A DNA stretch of 64,000 bases from CAWCDJ01 sp963796485 (lineage in GTDB: Bacteria > Acidobacteriota > Terriglobia > Bryobacterales > Bryobacteraceae): assembly GCA_963796485.1 (NCBI GenBank), contig CAWCLV010000003.1, positions 186,001 through 250,000 of the forward strand. The letters are read 5' to 3'. The notes beneath the pieces were generated by a model. That model made no database searches. It was not told the DNA's origin and saw only the letters and a program-made list of their open reading frames with translations. Below, piece after piece: positions 23,327-33,215 of this stretch. Made by a program: the position numbers and the translations under genes. Within the stretch, counting starts at the first letter, position 1, and each line of letters opens with the position of its first letter.

Positions 23327-26293
23327 ATGAAGCTTGCCGCTTACGGAAGTGCGTTGCTGCTGATAGTCCTCACCGCCGGGCCAATGCCGGCGCAATCGAA
23401 GAAGAAGGCGAAGCCCGCGGCCGCCGCTGTGCAGCCCCAGAGAATGGATGAGGAGTACACGCGCCTCATCAAGGAATACCTTCAGGATCCGCGCATCACT
23501 ACGGAACTGGTAGACCACATGCCGGCTTCCGAGACGGTGCCTTCGCCCCTCAAGTTCTTCGGCCGGATTCCCGGCAAACCAGGCGAGCTGACTTACGCGG
23601 AAGATATCTATCGCTATTACGAAGCGCTGGCCAAGGCCTCGCCGCGGGCGAAGTTCTGGAAGATCGGGAAGACCGAGGAGGGCCGCGACCAGGTCATCCT
23701 GGCCATCGCGGACGAGGCCACCATCCGGGATCTCGACAAATATAAGGACGACCTCGCGAAGTTGGGAGACCCGCGCAAGATTACCGAAGAGCAGGCGCAG
23801 CGGTTGATCAAGACCGGGAAGCCGCTTTACTGGGCGGCGAGCGGCATCCATTCCCCCGAAACCGGCGGACCCGAGATGCTCATCGAATTGGCTTACCGGC
23901 TGACGGTGGAAGAGACGCCGTTCGTTCAGGCAATCCGCAACAACGTCATCACGTTCATCACGCCCGTGATCGAAGTGGACGGCCGCGATAAGGAAGTCGA
24001 TACCTATTACTTCAATAAGAAGCTGCCGCAGGGCGCCCCGCGGCTGCCCCTGATGTACTGGGGCAAATACGTCCAGCACGATAACAATCGCGATGGCATG
24101 GGGCAGTACCTGGCCATTACCCGCAACTTCACGCAGGCCGTGCTCGAATGGCACCCGACGGTCCTGCACGACCTCCACGAAGCGCAATCGTACCTTTACG
24201 TTTCGACGGGAACCGGGCCGTACAACCCCTCGCTCGACCCGATTCAGATCGACGAGTGGTGGCTGCTGGCGGAAACCGAAGTAATGGAAATGGCGAAACG
24301 CGGCGTCCCCGGCGTGTTCACATACGGCTTCTATGACGGCTGGGTGCCGAATTATCTTTTTTGGATCGCGCTGACGCATAACTCGTTCGGACGCTTCTAT
24401 GAAGTGCAGAGCTACGGCCCGGATGTGCAGGAGAATCTCCAGTTGAGCGCGACCCAGACCAGCCGCGAGTGGTACCGGCCCAATCCGCCGCTGCCATCCA
24501 TCAAGTGGGGCCCCAGGAACAACACCAACATTCAGGAATCGGCCATCCTGCTGGCGCTTCACAAGGTGGCAACCGAGCACGAGTTATATCTGGAAAACTA
24601 CTGGCTGAAGAACAAACGCGCGGTCGAGAAGGGCAAGAACGGCCCGAACTACGCCTGGGTGATACCGGCGGGCCAGCGCCGCAAAGAAGACGCCGCCGAC
24701 ATGGTGAACGAACTGCGCCGCCAGGGCGCCGAGATCAGCGTGGCGACTTCCGCTTTCAAGGCCGGCGAGGTCTCCGTCGCGGCGGGCGACTATATCATTC
24801 GCGGCGACCAACCCTATCACACGCTGGTGGACATGTACCTCAGCGTGCAGAACTATCCGCCGGCCAATCCGCGACCCTACGACGATACCGGCTGGACGAT
24901 GCAGTACATGCGCGACGTGAAGACGCTGCCGGTTTCCGACAAGTCGATTCTGGATGCTCCCATGAAGCTGCTGACGGCCGACGCCCGGGCGGCGGGAGGA
25001 GTTCAGGGCAGCGGCGGCACGCTGCTGGTGGAGCACACCAGCGACAATTCGCTGATGTCCTTCCGCTACCGGAACCAGGGTGTCCGGATGCAGATCGCGG
25101 AGGACGACTTCGACGCCGCCGGCCACCATTTCCGGGCCGGCGCCTTCGTGATTCCGAACGCCGACCGGGCACGGCTGGAACCCGAGTTGCGCGAACTGGG
25201 ACTTTCCGCCTGGGCGCTCGACTCCGCTCCCGCGGTGAAAACGCATGATTCGACGATTCCGCGGATCGGCTACGTGCATTCCTGGTCGCGCACGCAGGAC
25301 GAAGGCTGGGTAAGGGCGGCGCTCGACTACTACGGGGTTCCGTACACCTATTTTGCCGACCAGAAACTCCGCGAGGGCAACCTGCGCTCGAAATACGATG
25401 TGATCGTCTTTCCGCACGTGGGCGGCACCACGCAGAGCATGCTGGCGGGCATCCCCATGACGGGCGCCGTTCCGCTGCCATACAAGAAGACGCCGCAGAC
25501 CCCTAACCTCGGGACGCTCGACCAGAGCGACGATATCCGCAGCGGGATGGGGCTCCTCGGGCTCGAGGAACTGGCCCGCTTCGTTCAGGAAGGCGGGACG
25601 CTGATTGTCGAAGGCTCGACCGCTTCGCTGATGGCGGACTACGCACTGGGTAGCGGCGTCACGGTGGAACACCCGCAGCAGCTTTTCGTTCGCGGGTCGA
25701 TCCTGAGGGGTGTGCTGGCCGACCTGAAGAGCCCGATCGCCTATGGCTATGAGGGTAAGGATCTGCCCATCTACTTCAACCAGGACCCGGTGCTCAACGT
25801 CCCGGCCGCCACCGGAGGATTCGGAGGATTCGGAGGCTTTGGCGGGCGCGCCGGCGGTCCCGGAAGCGATCTGGGCCAGAACATGACGCCGAACGCGGTT
25901 CCCATCCACGTGGCTCCGCTGGAGCCCGGGGGTGCGCCGGCAGCCGGAGCGGCGCCGGCCGGGCGCGGCGGCGGACGGGGCGGGCGGGGAGGTGCGTTCG
26001 CCGCAGGCCCGGAGGAGCGACCTCGCGTGATCGTGAGATTTCCCTCTAACCCGAACGATATGCTGCTCTCCGGCACGCTCGCCGGGGGCGAAGCGCTGGA
26101 GAACCGCGCGGCCGCGCTAGACCTGCCGCTCGGCAAAGGGCACGTCGTCATGTTCGCGCTGCGGCCTTTCTGGCGCTGGCAGACCCAGGGGACTTTCTTC
26201 CTGGCATTCAACGCCATTCTGAACTGGGACCACCTGGACGCGGGCAAGACCGAACCGGCACGCCCGCGGAGCACCACCGCCGCGGGGCAATAG
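23327..26293 (+). CDS. secreted M14-family zinc carboxypeptidase-like protein
   Basis: 988 residues from ATG 23327, which has AAGGA eight bases upstream; ATG 23318 is possible. Signal peptide MKLAAYGSALLLIVLTAGPMPAQS. The peptidase M14 domain shows the zinc pair in SGIHSPETGG near residue 177 and a histidine region WHPTVLHDLHEAQSY. The C-terminal half, with GYVHSWSRTQDEGWV and LEELARFVQEGGTLIVEG, looks like a glutamine-amidotransferase-like or carbohydrate-binding module typical of large acidobacterial M14 proteins. A glycine-rich insert (GGFGGFGGFGGRAGG) lies near residue 830 and a second one near 885. Probably a periplasmic or secreted peptidase acting in protein scavenging. Confidence 0.88.
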   Translation: MKLAAYGSALLLIVLTAGPMPAQSKKKAKPAAAAVQPQRMDEEYTRLIKEYLQDPRITTELVDHMPASETVPSPLKFFGRIPGKPGELTYAEDIYRYYEALAKASPRAKFWKIGKTEEGRDQVILAIADEATIRDLDKYKDDLAKLGDPRKITEEQAQRLIKTGKPLYWAASGIHSPETGGPEMLIELAYRLTVEETPFVQAIRNNVITFITPVIEVDGRDKEVDTYYFNKKLPQGAPRLPLMYWGKYVQHDNNRDGMGQYLAITRNFTQAVLEWHPTVLHDLHEAQSYLYVSTGTGPYNPSLDPIQIDEWWLLAETEVMEMAKRGVPGVFTYGFYDGWVPNYLFWIALTHNSFGRFYEVQSYGPDVQENLQLSATQTSREWYRPNPPLPSIKWGPRNNTNIQESAILLALHKVATEHELYLENYWLKNKRAVEKGKNGPNYAWVIPAGQRRKEDAADMVNELRRQGAEISVATSAFKAGEVSVAAGDYIIRGDQPYHTLVDMYLSVQNYPPANPRPYDDTGWTMQYMRDVKTLPVSDKSILDAPMKLLTADARAAGGVQGSGGTLLVEHTSDNSLMSFRYRNQGVRMQIAEDDFDAAGHHFRAGAFVIPNADRARLEPELRELGLSAWALDSAPAVKTHDSTIPRIGYVHSWSRTQDEGWVRAALDYYGVPYTYFADQKLREGNLRSKYDVIVFPHVGGTTQSMLAGIPMTGAVPLPYKKTPQTPNLGTLDQSDDIRSGMGLLGLEELARFVQEGGTLIVEGSTASLMADYALGSGVTVEHPQQLFVRGSILRGVLADLKSPIAYGYEGKDLPIYFNQDPVLNVPAATGGFGGFGGFGGRAGGPGSDLGQNMTPNAVPIHVAPLEPGGAPAAGAAPAGRGGGRGGRGGAFAAGPEERPRVIVRFPSNPNDMLLSGTLAGGEALENRAAALDLPLGKGHVVMFALRPFWRWQTQGTFFLAFNAILNWDHLDAGKTEPARPRSTTAAGQ

Positions 26294-26306
26294 TCTCGAC
26301 CGGAGC

Positions 26307-26341
26307 CGCGGCTCTGTGCGATCCTTAGTCACAGAGCCGCG
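26307..26341 (+). terminator. 12-bp perfect hairpin after the M14 peptidase gene
   Basis: CGCGGCTCTGTG and its exact complement CACAGAGCCGCG, separated by 11 bases, begin 14 bases after the stop. There is no T-run, so it may be a structure that stabilises the 3' end or a weak terminator. Confidence 0.5.
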
Positions 26342-26369
26342 CCCATCCGATTGGGCTGCACCTTCTCAC

Positions 26370-26822
26370 ATGGCAAGTCTCGTCAAGTCTCCCTCGATCG
26401 ACCCCGCCCACACCTCTTTTCGCCTGGCCATCCGGGAATCGAAGATCCACCGGAGGGGCGTTTACGCCCTGGAACGGATCCCCGCCCGCCGCAAGGTAAT
26501 CGAGTATACGGGCGAGCGCATCAGCCGCCGGGAAACCAAGCGTCGGGGACAGGGCAATATCACGTATCTCTTCACGCTGGATGATTACTGGACCATCGAC
26601 GGGGCGGTGTGCGGCAGCGGGGCCGAGATCATCAACCACAGTTGCGATCCGAACCTGTATAGCTGCATTATGAGGGGCCACATTCTCTATATGAGCCGCA
26701 GGCTGATTCTTCCGGGCGAGGAGCTTACGGTGGACTACCGGTTTTCCGATAAGATCGATAATGTGAGCTGCCGTTGCGGCTCGCCGCGTTGCCGCGGCAC
26801 CATCAATTTGAAAACGAAATGA
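26370..26822 (+). CDS. SET-domain protein (putative lysine methyltransferase)
   Basis: 150 residues from ATG 26370. The SET fold signatures are all present: GRGVYAL-like RRGVYALERIPARRKVIEY, the pseudoknot EIINHSCDPN, ELTVDYRF and a post-SET zinc motif CRCGSPRCRGTIN. It would methylate lysine side chains with SAM in the cytoplasm; bacterial targets are mostly unknown. No SAM-independent role is suggested. Its stop overlaps the M28 peptidase start as ATGA, so the two are co-translated. The frame extending to 26316 adds only 18 unconserved residues. Confidence 0.88.
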   Translation: MASLVKSPSIDPAHTSFRLAIRESKIHRRGVYALERIPARRKVIEYTGERISRRETKRRGQGNITYLFTLDDYWTIDGAVCGSGAEIINHSCDPNLYSCIMRGHILYMSRRLILPGEELTVDYRFSDKIDNVSCRCGSPRCRGTINLKTK

Positions 26823-28303
26823 AGCATACACGTTTCCTGGCGGCGTTCGGAGCCGTTTGCCTGGCCGGCGCCGCTGCCGGCCAGAGCCTTCCCGCACCCG
26901 CGAATATTTCCAGCCGCCTGACCGCGAACGACCTCCGGGCGGACGTCTCCTTCCTGGCGTCGGATACGCTGCAGGGCCGCGGAACGCCTTCGCCGGGGCT
27001 CGATGTGGCGGCCGAGTTCGTCGCCTCCGGGTTCCGCCGCGCGGGCCTCGATCCCGCCGGGGATGACGGCTACTTCCAGACCGCCGCGTTTGAGACCGTG
27101 ACTCCGGTCTTCGACGGCCTCGAACTGACGCTGGAGACGGGCGGCCAGGCGGTGAAAGCAGCCAAAGGCACCTTGGGATTGATGGATGCCGCGGGCGTCG
27201 ATCTGGGCCATGCCGGAGCCCTGAAAGTGCCGGGCGATCTTAGCGCGCTCGAAGGTCTCACCGCGGACCAGGTTCACGGCAAAGTGCTGATTATCGATGC
27301 CGCGAGCATGGCATTTCCCCTGCTGCGGCGGATTCCGGCGATGGCTGGAAAGCTGCATCCGGCCGCGGTCATCCTGCTTCGGACCGCCGGCTTGAACACG
27401 AATACGAATGCCCGGCTGCGGGAGGCTTCGGCGGTGGCCGTGCCGGTTCTGGCGGTCTGGGATCCGGCGATCCGCGAGGCGCTGGCCGCGGCGGCGGCCG
27501 GCCCGCTGGAGGGAACGGTATCCCTGCATGTGGCGGCTCCCCTGACGGTCGCGGCGAAGTTGAAGAACGTGGTAGGCGTGCTGCCCGGATCCGACCCGGC
27601 TCTGAAAAACTCCTACGTGCTCGTCACCGCGCATTACGACCACCTGGGCGTGCGCGGCACGGGCCCGGGCGACCACATTTACAACGGCGCCAACGACGAT
27701 GCCAGCGGAACCGCATCGGTGATCGAGATCGCAAGGACTCTTGCCGCGCTCCCGTCCCGGCCGAAGCGCAGCATCGTCTTCATCGCGCTTTTCGGCGAGG
27801 AGATGGGGCTGCTTGGATCGCGCTACTATGCGGCCCACCCGATCTTCCCGCTTGCCAAAACGGTGGCCGATCTGAATCTCGAACAGATGGGCCGGATCGA
27901 TGACGTGACCGGACCGCGCGTGGGCATTCTCAACGCCACCGGCTTCGACTACACCAGTCTTACCGGCGACCTGAAGACAGCCGGCGCGGCTTTCGGAATC
28001 GCCGTGGCGAAGGACGAGGCAAGCAGCGATCCGTTCTTTGCCCGCAGCGACAACCAGGCATTTGCCGACGCCGGAATTCCCGCCCACACATTGTCCGTGG
28101 GTTACGTTTTCCCCGACTATCACAAACCCGGCGACGAGTGGCAGAAGATCGATTACGAGAACATGGCCAAGGTGGACCGCGCGGTGGCTCTCGCCGTCTA
28201 CCGGGTGGCGGACGCTGCCCAGGACCCGCACTGGAACACCTCCGACCCGAAGACGGAACGCTATGTGAAGGCGCATGACGGCCTGGTGCACGGCACCAGG
28301 TAG
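26819..28303 (+). CDS. secreted M28-family aminopeptidase
   Basis: 494 residues from ATG 26819. Signal peptide MKHTRFLAAFGAVCLAGAAAGQ. A PA-like insert (residues about 100-240) precedes the M28 zinc peptidase core: TAHYDHLGV, NGANDDASGTASVIE, FIALFGEEMGLLGSRYY and HKPGDEWQKIDYENM give the two-zinc ligand set. These enzymes cleave N-terminal residues of peptides outside the cytoplasm. The gene overlaps the SET-domain gene by four bases. Together with the M14 peptidase it suggests a peptide-degrading locus. Confidence 0.9.
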   Translation: MKHTRFLAAFGAVCLAGAAAGQSLPAPANISSRLTANDLRADVSFLASDTLQGRGTPSPGLDVAAEFVASGFRRAGLDPAGDDGYFQTAAFETVTPVFDGLELTLETGGQAVKAAKGTLGLMDAAGVDLGHAGALKVPGDLSALEGLTADQVHGKVLIIDAASMAFPLLRRIPAMAGKLHPAAVILLRTAGLNTNTNARLREASAVAVPVLAVWDPAIREALAAAAAGPLEGTVSLHVAAPLTVAAKLKNVVGVLPGSDPALKNSYVLVTAHYDHLGVRGTGPGDHIYNGANDDASGTASVIEIARTLAALPSRPKRSIVFIALFGEEMGLLGSRYYAAHPIFPLAKTVADLNLEQMGRIDDVTGPRVGILNATGFDYTSLTGDLKTAGAAFGIAVAKDEASSDPFFARSDNQAFADAGIPAHTLSVGYVFPDYHKPGDEWQKIDYENMAKVDRAVALAVYRVADAAQDPHWNTSDPKTERYVKAHDGLVHGTR

Positions 28304-28335
28304 ACGGCGCCTGCTGGTATCATAGTAAGTTCCCC

Positions 28336-30993
28336 ATGCAACTGGAAAAAGTGTACGAGCCCCAGCGGTTCGAGCCGCATTGGGCCCAGTGGTGGATCGA
28401 TTCCGGCCTCTTCCACGCCTCCGCCAGGAGCGCGGGACGCGTATTTTCGCTGGTCATTCCGCCGCCGAATGTGACCGGGTCGCTGCATATCGGCCACATG
28501 CTCGAACACACCGAAATCGACGTCACCGTCCGCTGGCACCGCATGCTGGGCGATAACACCCTGTGGCTGCCCGGCACCGACCACGCGGGCATCGCCACCC
28601 AGATGGTGGTGGCGCGCAAACTGGCCGAAGAGGGTATCAACTACCGCGATTTGGGCCGCGAGGAGTTCGAGAAGCGCGTCTGGGATTGGAAAGCGCAATC
28701 CGGCGACACGATTAAGAAACAGATGATCCGGCTGGGCACCAGCTGCGACTGGTCGCGCGAGCGTTTCACCCTGGATGCCGGCCTTTCCCGCGCCGTCCGC
28801 GAGGTTTTCGTCCGCCTCTATGAAAAGGGGCAGATTTACCGCGGCGAGTACATGGTTAACTGGTGCCCGAACTGCCACACCGCCATTTCCGACCTGGAAG
28901 TGGCGCACAGCGACGTTCAGGGCCACCTCTGGCACATCCGCTACCCAGTCAACGGCATGCCCGGCCGCTTCGTCACCGTAGCCACCACGCGACCGGAGAC
29001 GATGCTCGGCGACACAGCCGTGGCCATCAACCCGAAAGACCAGCGGTATTTCGACTTGCACGGCAAGACGGTGCAACTGCCGCTGATGGACCGGGAGATC
29101 CCGATCATTCTGGACGACCTGGCCGACCCCGCGTTCGGTACGGGCGTGGTGAAGGTCACTCCGGCGCACGACATGAACGACTTCGAAGCGGGACGCCGCC
29201 ACAACCTTCCGAAGATCCAGGTGATCGACAACAACGGCGTGATGACCGGGGCGGCGGGCGGCTACGCCGGCATCGATCGCTTCGAAGCGCGACGCCGCGT
29301 GGTGGCGGACCTCCAGGAACGCGGTGACCTGGTCAAAATCGAAGATTACGCGTTGAGCCTCGGCACCTGCCAGCGCTGCAAGACCGTGGTGGAGCCCCTG
29401 ATCTCGACCCAGTGGTTCGTTAAGGCGAAGCCCCTCGCCGAAAAAGCGATCGACGCTGTGGAGACCGGCAAGATCGAGTTCATTCCCTCCAACTGGTCGA
29501 AGACTTACTTCGAGTGGATGTACAACATCCGCGACTGGTGTATCTCGCGCCAGCTGTGGTGGGGCCACCGCATCCCCGCCTGGCACTGCGGCGAATGTCA
29601 CGAGATCGTGGTGGCGCGCGAAACGCCAACCACGTGCCCGCGCTGCGGGTCGAAGGCCCTCCAGCAGGACACGGACGTGCTCGACACCTGGTTCAGCTCG
29701 GCCCTGTGGCCGTTTTCGACCCTCGGCTGGCCGGACGAGACCGAGGACCTGGGCGTCTTCTACCCGACCTCCCTGCTGATCACGGGCTTCGACATCCTGT
29801 TCTTCTGGGTGGCCCGCATGGCCATGATGGGGCTGGAATTCATGGGCGACGTGCCGTTCCGCCAGGTCTACATCCACGGACTGGTGCGCGACGCCGAGCG
29901 CCAGAAGATGTCGAAGACGCGCGGGAACGTGGTGGACCCGCTGGTGGTCACGGAGAAGTACGGCACCGACGCCGTCCGCATGGCGCTGTTGCAGGGCGCC
30001 GCGCCCGGCACGGACATCGTCCTCACCGAAGAGCGCATGGAGAGCTCCCGGGCGTTCGCCAACAAGATATGGAACGCGGCCCGCTTCCTGTTCCTGAACA
30101 TGGAGCGCTCGGGCGTGGAGCCCTGGGTGCCGGACGATCTCGCGAAGTTTCTCCCCGAGCCGGATCCGCTGACTCTCGATCCGCGGATCGAAGACCGCTG
30201 GATCTTCAGCCGGTTGAACAGTTGCGCGGAGCAGGTGAACCGCGCGATCGAGACCTATCGCTACCACGAAGCCGCGCAGTTGCTGTGGCACTTCTTCTGG
30301 CACGAATTCTGCGACTGGTACGTGGAGCTGAAGAAACTCCGCTTCGAGGAGGGCTCCGGACTCACCTCCGGCTGGCGCAACACGCTGGCGGCATTCGAGA
30401 CCGCGCTGCGCCTGCTGCACCCGGCCATGCCGTTCCTGACCGAGGAACTGTGGCAGCGGCTCTCCGCCGACCGCCCCACACGTGCGCAATCGATCGCGGT
30501 GGCCGATTATCCGCAATACCGGCCGGAACTGGCCGACCACGAAGCCGAGCGCGAAATCGCCGTTCTGCAGGAACTGGTCAGCATGGCCCGGACTCTACGC
30601 ACAGAAGCCAAACTGGATCCCAAGAAGCTCCTCCAAGGCACGGTGTACTCGCGCAACTCGGCGCTCGAAGTTGCCCGGCGGCATGCCGAAGTTATCGAGA
30701 AACTGGCGAACGTGAAGCTCGAGTTCCGGTCCGACACCGCGCCGAGAGCCGCGGCCATCCGCTCGACAGCCACGTTCGATTTGGTTCTGGAGGTGCCGCA
30801 GGCGCAGCAGGAGGCCCAGCGCAAACGTCTCGAAAAGGAACGCGAGCAGCTGGTGAAGAACATCGCGAACTCGATCCGCCAACTGGGGGACGAGACGTTC
30901 CTCAGCAAGGCGCCCGCCAAGGTGATCGGGAGCATTCGCCTGAAACTCGCGGACTACGAAGCGCAGCTTCGCAAAATCGACGACGCTCTATGA
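28336..30993 (+). CDS. valS: valyl-tRNA synthetase
   Basis: 885 residues, a normal size. Class I signatures PNVTGSLHIGHMLEH near residue 50 and RQKMSKTRGNVVDPL near residue 525; editing-domain TTRPETMLGDTAVAINP; zinc-binding CQRC and CGEC/CPRCG pairs near 355 and 415-435; C-terminal coiled coil (QAQQEAQRKRLEKEREQLVKNIANS) ending LADYEAQLRKIDDAL. It charges tRNA-Val. First gene of a four-gene operon with nadC, birA and coaX. TATCAT at 28318 is a possible -10 box. Confidence 0.97.
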   Translation: MQLEKVYEPQRFEPHWAQWWIDSGLFHASARSAGRVFSLVIPPPNVTGSLHIGHMLEHTEIDVTVRWHRMLGDNTLWLPGTDHAGIATQMVVARKLAEEGINYRDLGREEFEKRVWDWKAQSGDTIKKQMIRLGTSCDWSRERFTLDAGLSRAVREVFVRLYEKGQIYRGEYMVNWCPNCHTAISDLEVAHSDVQGHLWHIRYPVNGMPGRFVTVATTRPETMLGDTAVAINPKDQRYFDLHGKTVQLPLMDREIPIILDDLADPAFGTGVVKVTPAHDMNDFEAGRRHNLPKIQVIDNNGVMTGAAGGYAGIDRFEARRRVVADLQERGDLVKIEDYALSLGTCQRCKTVVEPLISTQWFVKAKPLAEKAIDAVETGKIEFIPSNWSKTYFEWMYNIRDWCISRQLWWGHRIPAWHCGECHEIVVARETPTTCPRCGSKALQQDTDVLDTWFSSALWPFSTLGWPDETEDLGVFYPTSLLITGFDILFFWVARMAMMGLEFMGDVPFRQVYIHGLVRDAERQKMSKTRGNVVDPLVVTEKYGTDAVRMALLQGAAPGTDIVLTEERMESSRAFANKIWNAARFLFLNMERSGVEPWVPDDLAKFLPEPDPLTLDPRIEDRWIFSRLNSCAEQVNRAIETYRYHEAAQLLWHFFWHEFCDWYVELKKLRFEEGSGLTSGWRNTLAAFETALRLLHPAMPFLTEELWQRLSADRPTRAQSIAVADYPQYRPELADHEAEREIAVLQELVSMARTLRTEAKLDPKKLLQGTVYSRNSALEVARRHAEVIEKLANVKLEFRSDTAPRAAAIRSTATFDLVLEVPQAQQEAQRKRLEKEREQLVKNIANSIRQLGDETFLSKAPAKVIGSIRLKLADYEAQLRKIDDAL

Positions 30994-31784
30994 CCGGGAT
31001 CGTGCGCCTCGCGCTCGAAGAAGACGTCGGGCCCGGCGATATCACCACCGAGGCCTGCGTTCCCGAAGCGCAGATGGCGCGCGGGAAGTTTCTGGCGCGT
31101 GAGCCGCTGGTGGTCGCCGGGCTCGACCTTCTGCGCGAGCTTTACGACGCGCCGGTGTTTCGCAAACGCGACGGCGATGCCTGTGGCGAGGGAGACGTGA
31201 TTGCCGAGGTGGCCGGCCCCGCGCGCATCCTGCTCACCCGTGAGCGCGTGGCTCTGAATTTCCTGCAACGCTTGAGCGGGGTTGCGACGCTGGCGCGCCG
31301 CTTTTCGGACGCGGTGGCCGGAACGGGGTGCCGCATCCTCGACACGCGCAAGACCACCCCCGGGATGCGGGCTTTAGAGAAAGCCGCCGCCGCCGCCGGG
31401 GGCGTCACCAATCACCGGATGGGGCTCTACGACGCCATCCTGATCAAGAACAACCACATCACGGCGGCGGGCGGAGTCCGCAACGCGATTGCGCGGACGC
31501 GCGGCGCCGGGAAACCGGTCGAGATCGAGGTCCGCACGCGCGAGGAGTTGCGCGAAGCGCTCGACTCCGGCGCGGCGCACCTGCTGCTCGACAACCTGAC
31601 GCCCGCCGAAGCCGCCGGGTGGATCCGCGAGATTGGCGGCAGGGCGAAAGTGGAGCTTTCGGGCGGCATCACGCTGGAGAACGTCCGCGCCTACGCCGAA
31701 GCCGGCGCTGATTTCGTTTCCTCGGGAGCCATCACGCACTCCGCGCGCGCCAGGGACATCAGCTTCCGGCTGGAGTGGGTGTGA
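30990..31784 (+). CDS. nadC: nicotinate-nucleotide pyrophosphorylase (carboxylating)
   Basis: 264 residues from ATG 30990, an ATGA overlap with valS. Characteristic sequences: ALEEDVGPGDITTEA, ERVALNFLQRLSGVATLA, the phosphoribosyl site ILDTRKTTPGMRALEKAAAAA, GGVTNHRMGLYDAILIKNNH, and VELSGGITLENVRAYAEAGADFVSSGAITHSA. It converts quinolinate and PRPP to nicotinate mononucleotide in de novo NAD synthesis. No nadA or nadB lies in the window. The next gene starts in its stop codon (GTGA). Confidence 0.96.
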   Translation: MTGIVRLALEEDVGPGDITTEACVPEAQMARGKFLAREPLVVAGLDLLRELYDAPVFRKRDGDACGEGDVIAEVAGPARILLTRERVALNFLQRLSGVATLARRFSDAVAGTGCRILDTRKTTPGMRALEKAAAAAGGVTNHRMGLYDAILIKNNHITAAGGVRNAIARTRGAGKPVEIEVRTREELREALDSGAAHLLLDNLTPAEAAGWIREIGGRAKVELSGGITLENVRAYAEAGADFVSSGAITHSARARDISFRLEWV

Positions 31785-32461
31785 GCCGCCGCGTCCTCCA
31801 CTTCGCCACCGTAGACTCCACGATGCGGACCGCCGCGGAACTGGAGATCGGCGACGTGGTGATTGCGGACGAGCAGACGGCTGGACAGGGCCGTCACGGG
31901 CACACCTGGCACTCCGAGCCGGGGGCGGGCCTGTACTGCTCGATCGTCCTCGAACCGGCGCCGCTCGTGACGCTGGCGCTGGGGCTCGCCACGGTGGACG
32001 CCATCGAAAAGGTGACGGGCCTCCGCTGCGACATCCGCTGGCCGAACGACGTGATGCTCGGAGACCGGAAAGTCGCGGGCATTCTGGTGCAACTGATCGG
32101 CCGCAAGGCGGTCGCCGGGATCGGCATCAATCTGAACCATACCGGTTTTCCGCCGGAGCTCGCGGGCATCGCCACCTCGCTGCGGCTTCACGCCGGGCAT
32201 GAAATCTCGCGCGACGATCTGATCGCGGCACTCGTGCCGGCGGCGGACGCCATGACCGCGGAGGACACCGAGACCATCCTTCGCCTCTTCGCCCGCGCCT
32301 CGAGTTACGCGGCCGGACGCCGCGTCACCGTGGACCTGCCCGAAGGCACTATAGAAGGAACGACCGCCGGCCTCAACCGCGACGGCTTTCTGATTGTGCG
32401 GCGGGACGACGGAACCGATACCCTGATTCTTGCAGGAGGCGTACGTGCTGCTGGCTCTTGA
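31781..32461 (+). CDS. birA: biotin--[acetyl-CoA-carboxylase] ligase, monofunctional
   Basis: 226 residues from GTG 31781. Biotin ligase signatures: DEQTAGQGRHGHTWHSEPGA, CDIRWPNDVMLGDRKVAGILVQ and GIGINLNHTGFP, followed by a C-terminal SH3-like domain (VTVDLPEGTIEGTTAGLNRDGFLIV). The N-terminal helix-turn-helix of E. coli BirA is absent, so it is a ligase only and not a biotin operon repressor. It biotinylates the acetyl-CoA carboxylase carrier protein. Coupled to nadC by GTGA and overlapping coaX by 17 bp. Confidence 0.92.
   Translation: MSRRVLHFATVDSTMRTAAELEIGDVVIADEQTAGQGRHGHTWHSEPGAGLYCSIVLEPAPLVTLALGLATVDAIEKVTGLRCDIRWPNDVMLGDRKVAGILVQLIGRKAVAGIGINLNHTGFPPELAGIATSLRLHAGHEISRDDLIAALVPAADAMTAEDTETILRLFARASSYAAGRRVTVDLPEGTIEGTTAGLNRDGFLIVRRDDGTDTLILAGGVRAAGS
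32434..32439 (+). promoter_or_regulatory. Shine-Dalgarno AGGAGG that fixes the coaX start
   Basis: AGGAGG five bases before GTG 32445, inside birA. The TTG at 32430 lies upstream of it and is therefore not the start. Confidence 0.7.
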
Positions 32462-33215
32462 CGCAGGCAACAGCAACATCACGATTGGAGCTTTCGAAGG
32501 GCGCCGGCTGTTGAGCCACTGGCGGCTCCGCACCGTGCACGAGCAGACCGCCGACGAATGGGGCATTCTGCTGCACAACCTGTTTTCGCCGGCCGGCCTG
32601 GATATCGCCACCGTCGAAGGTATGATCATTTCGAGCGTCGTCCCGCCGATCAACGCGACACTCCGGTTCATGGCTGAACGGTACTTCCACATCGTGCCGG
32701 CGTTCGTCGGACCGAACACGGACCTGGGCCTCACCATCCGCTACGACAACCCGTACGAAGTGGGCGCCGACCGCCTGGTGAACGGCGTCGCCGGGTTCCA
32801 GAAGTACGGCGGCCCGTGCGTCGTCGTGGATATGGGGACGACGATCAATTTTGACGTGGTTTCGAAAGACGCCGAATACCTGGGCGGCGCGATCGCGGTC
32901 GGGATCGGCATCTCGATCGACGCGCTCTTCAGCAAGACGGCGCGGCTGCCGCTGGTGGATTTCCGGCCGCCGCGGAACGTCATCGGGACGAACACCGTGT
33001 CCAGCATGCGGTCGGGCCTGTACTTCGGCGCCCTCGGCATGATCGACGGAATCCTGGAACGGATGATCGACACCCTGGGCCCCGAGACGAAAACGGTGGC
33101 CACGGGCGGTCAGGCGCAATTGATCGTCAACGGTTCGCGCTATCTCAAGACCGTGGACGAGCACCTGACGCTCGAAGGCCTTCAGATGATCTGGGAACGC
33201 ACGCACCCTTGCTGA
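32445..33215 (+). CDS. coaX: type III pantothenate kinase
   Basis: 256 residues from GTG 32445. Type III motifs: LLALDAGNSNITIGAFEG, NPYEVGADRLVNGVAG, CVVVDMGTTINFDVV, YLGGAIAVGIGISIDALF and VATGGQAQLIV. It carries out the first step of CoA synthesis from pantothenate in the cytoplasm and, unlike type I enzymes, is not feedback-inhibited by CoA. It follows birA, the most common arrangement. Its last codons (ERTHPC) lie in a 16-bp sequence that is repeated exactly at 33753. Confidence 0.96.
   Translation: MLLALDAGNSNITIGAFEGRRLLSHWRLRTVHEQTADEWGILLHNLFSPAGLDIATVEGMIISSVVPPINATLRFMAERYFHIVPAFVGPNTDLGLTIRYDNPYEVGADRLVNGVAGFQKYGGPCVVVDMGTTINFDVVSKDAEYLGGAIAVGIGISIDALFSKTARLPLVDFRPPRNVIGTNTVSSMRSGLYFGALGMIDGILERMIDTLGPETKTVATGGQAQLIVNGSRYLKTVDEHLTLEGLQMIWERTHPC

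Noticed and set aside
28261..30540. 759-codon minus-strand frame opposite valS
   Set aside because: Shadow of valS, which has all class I synthetase motifs.
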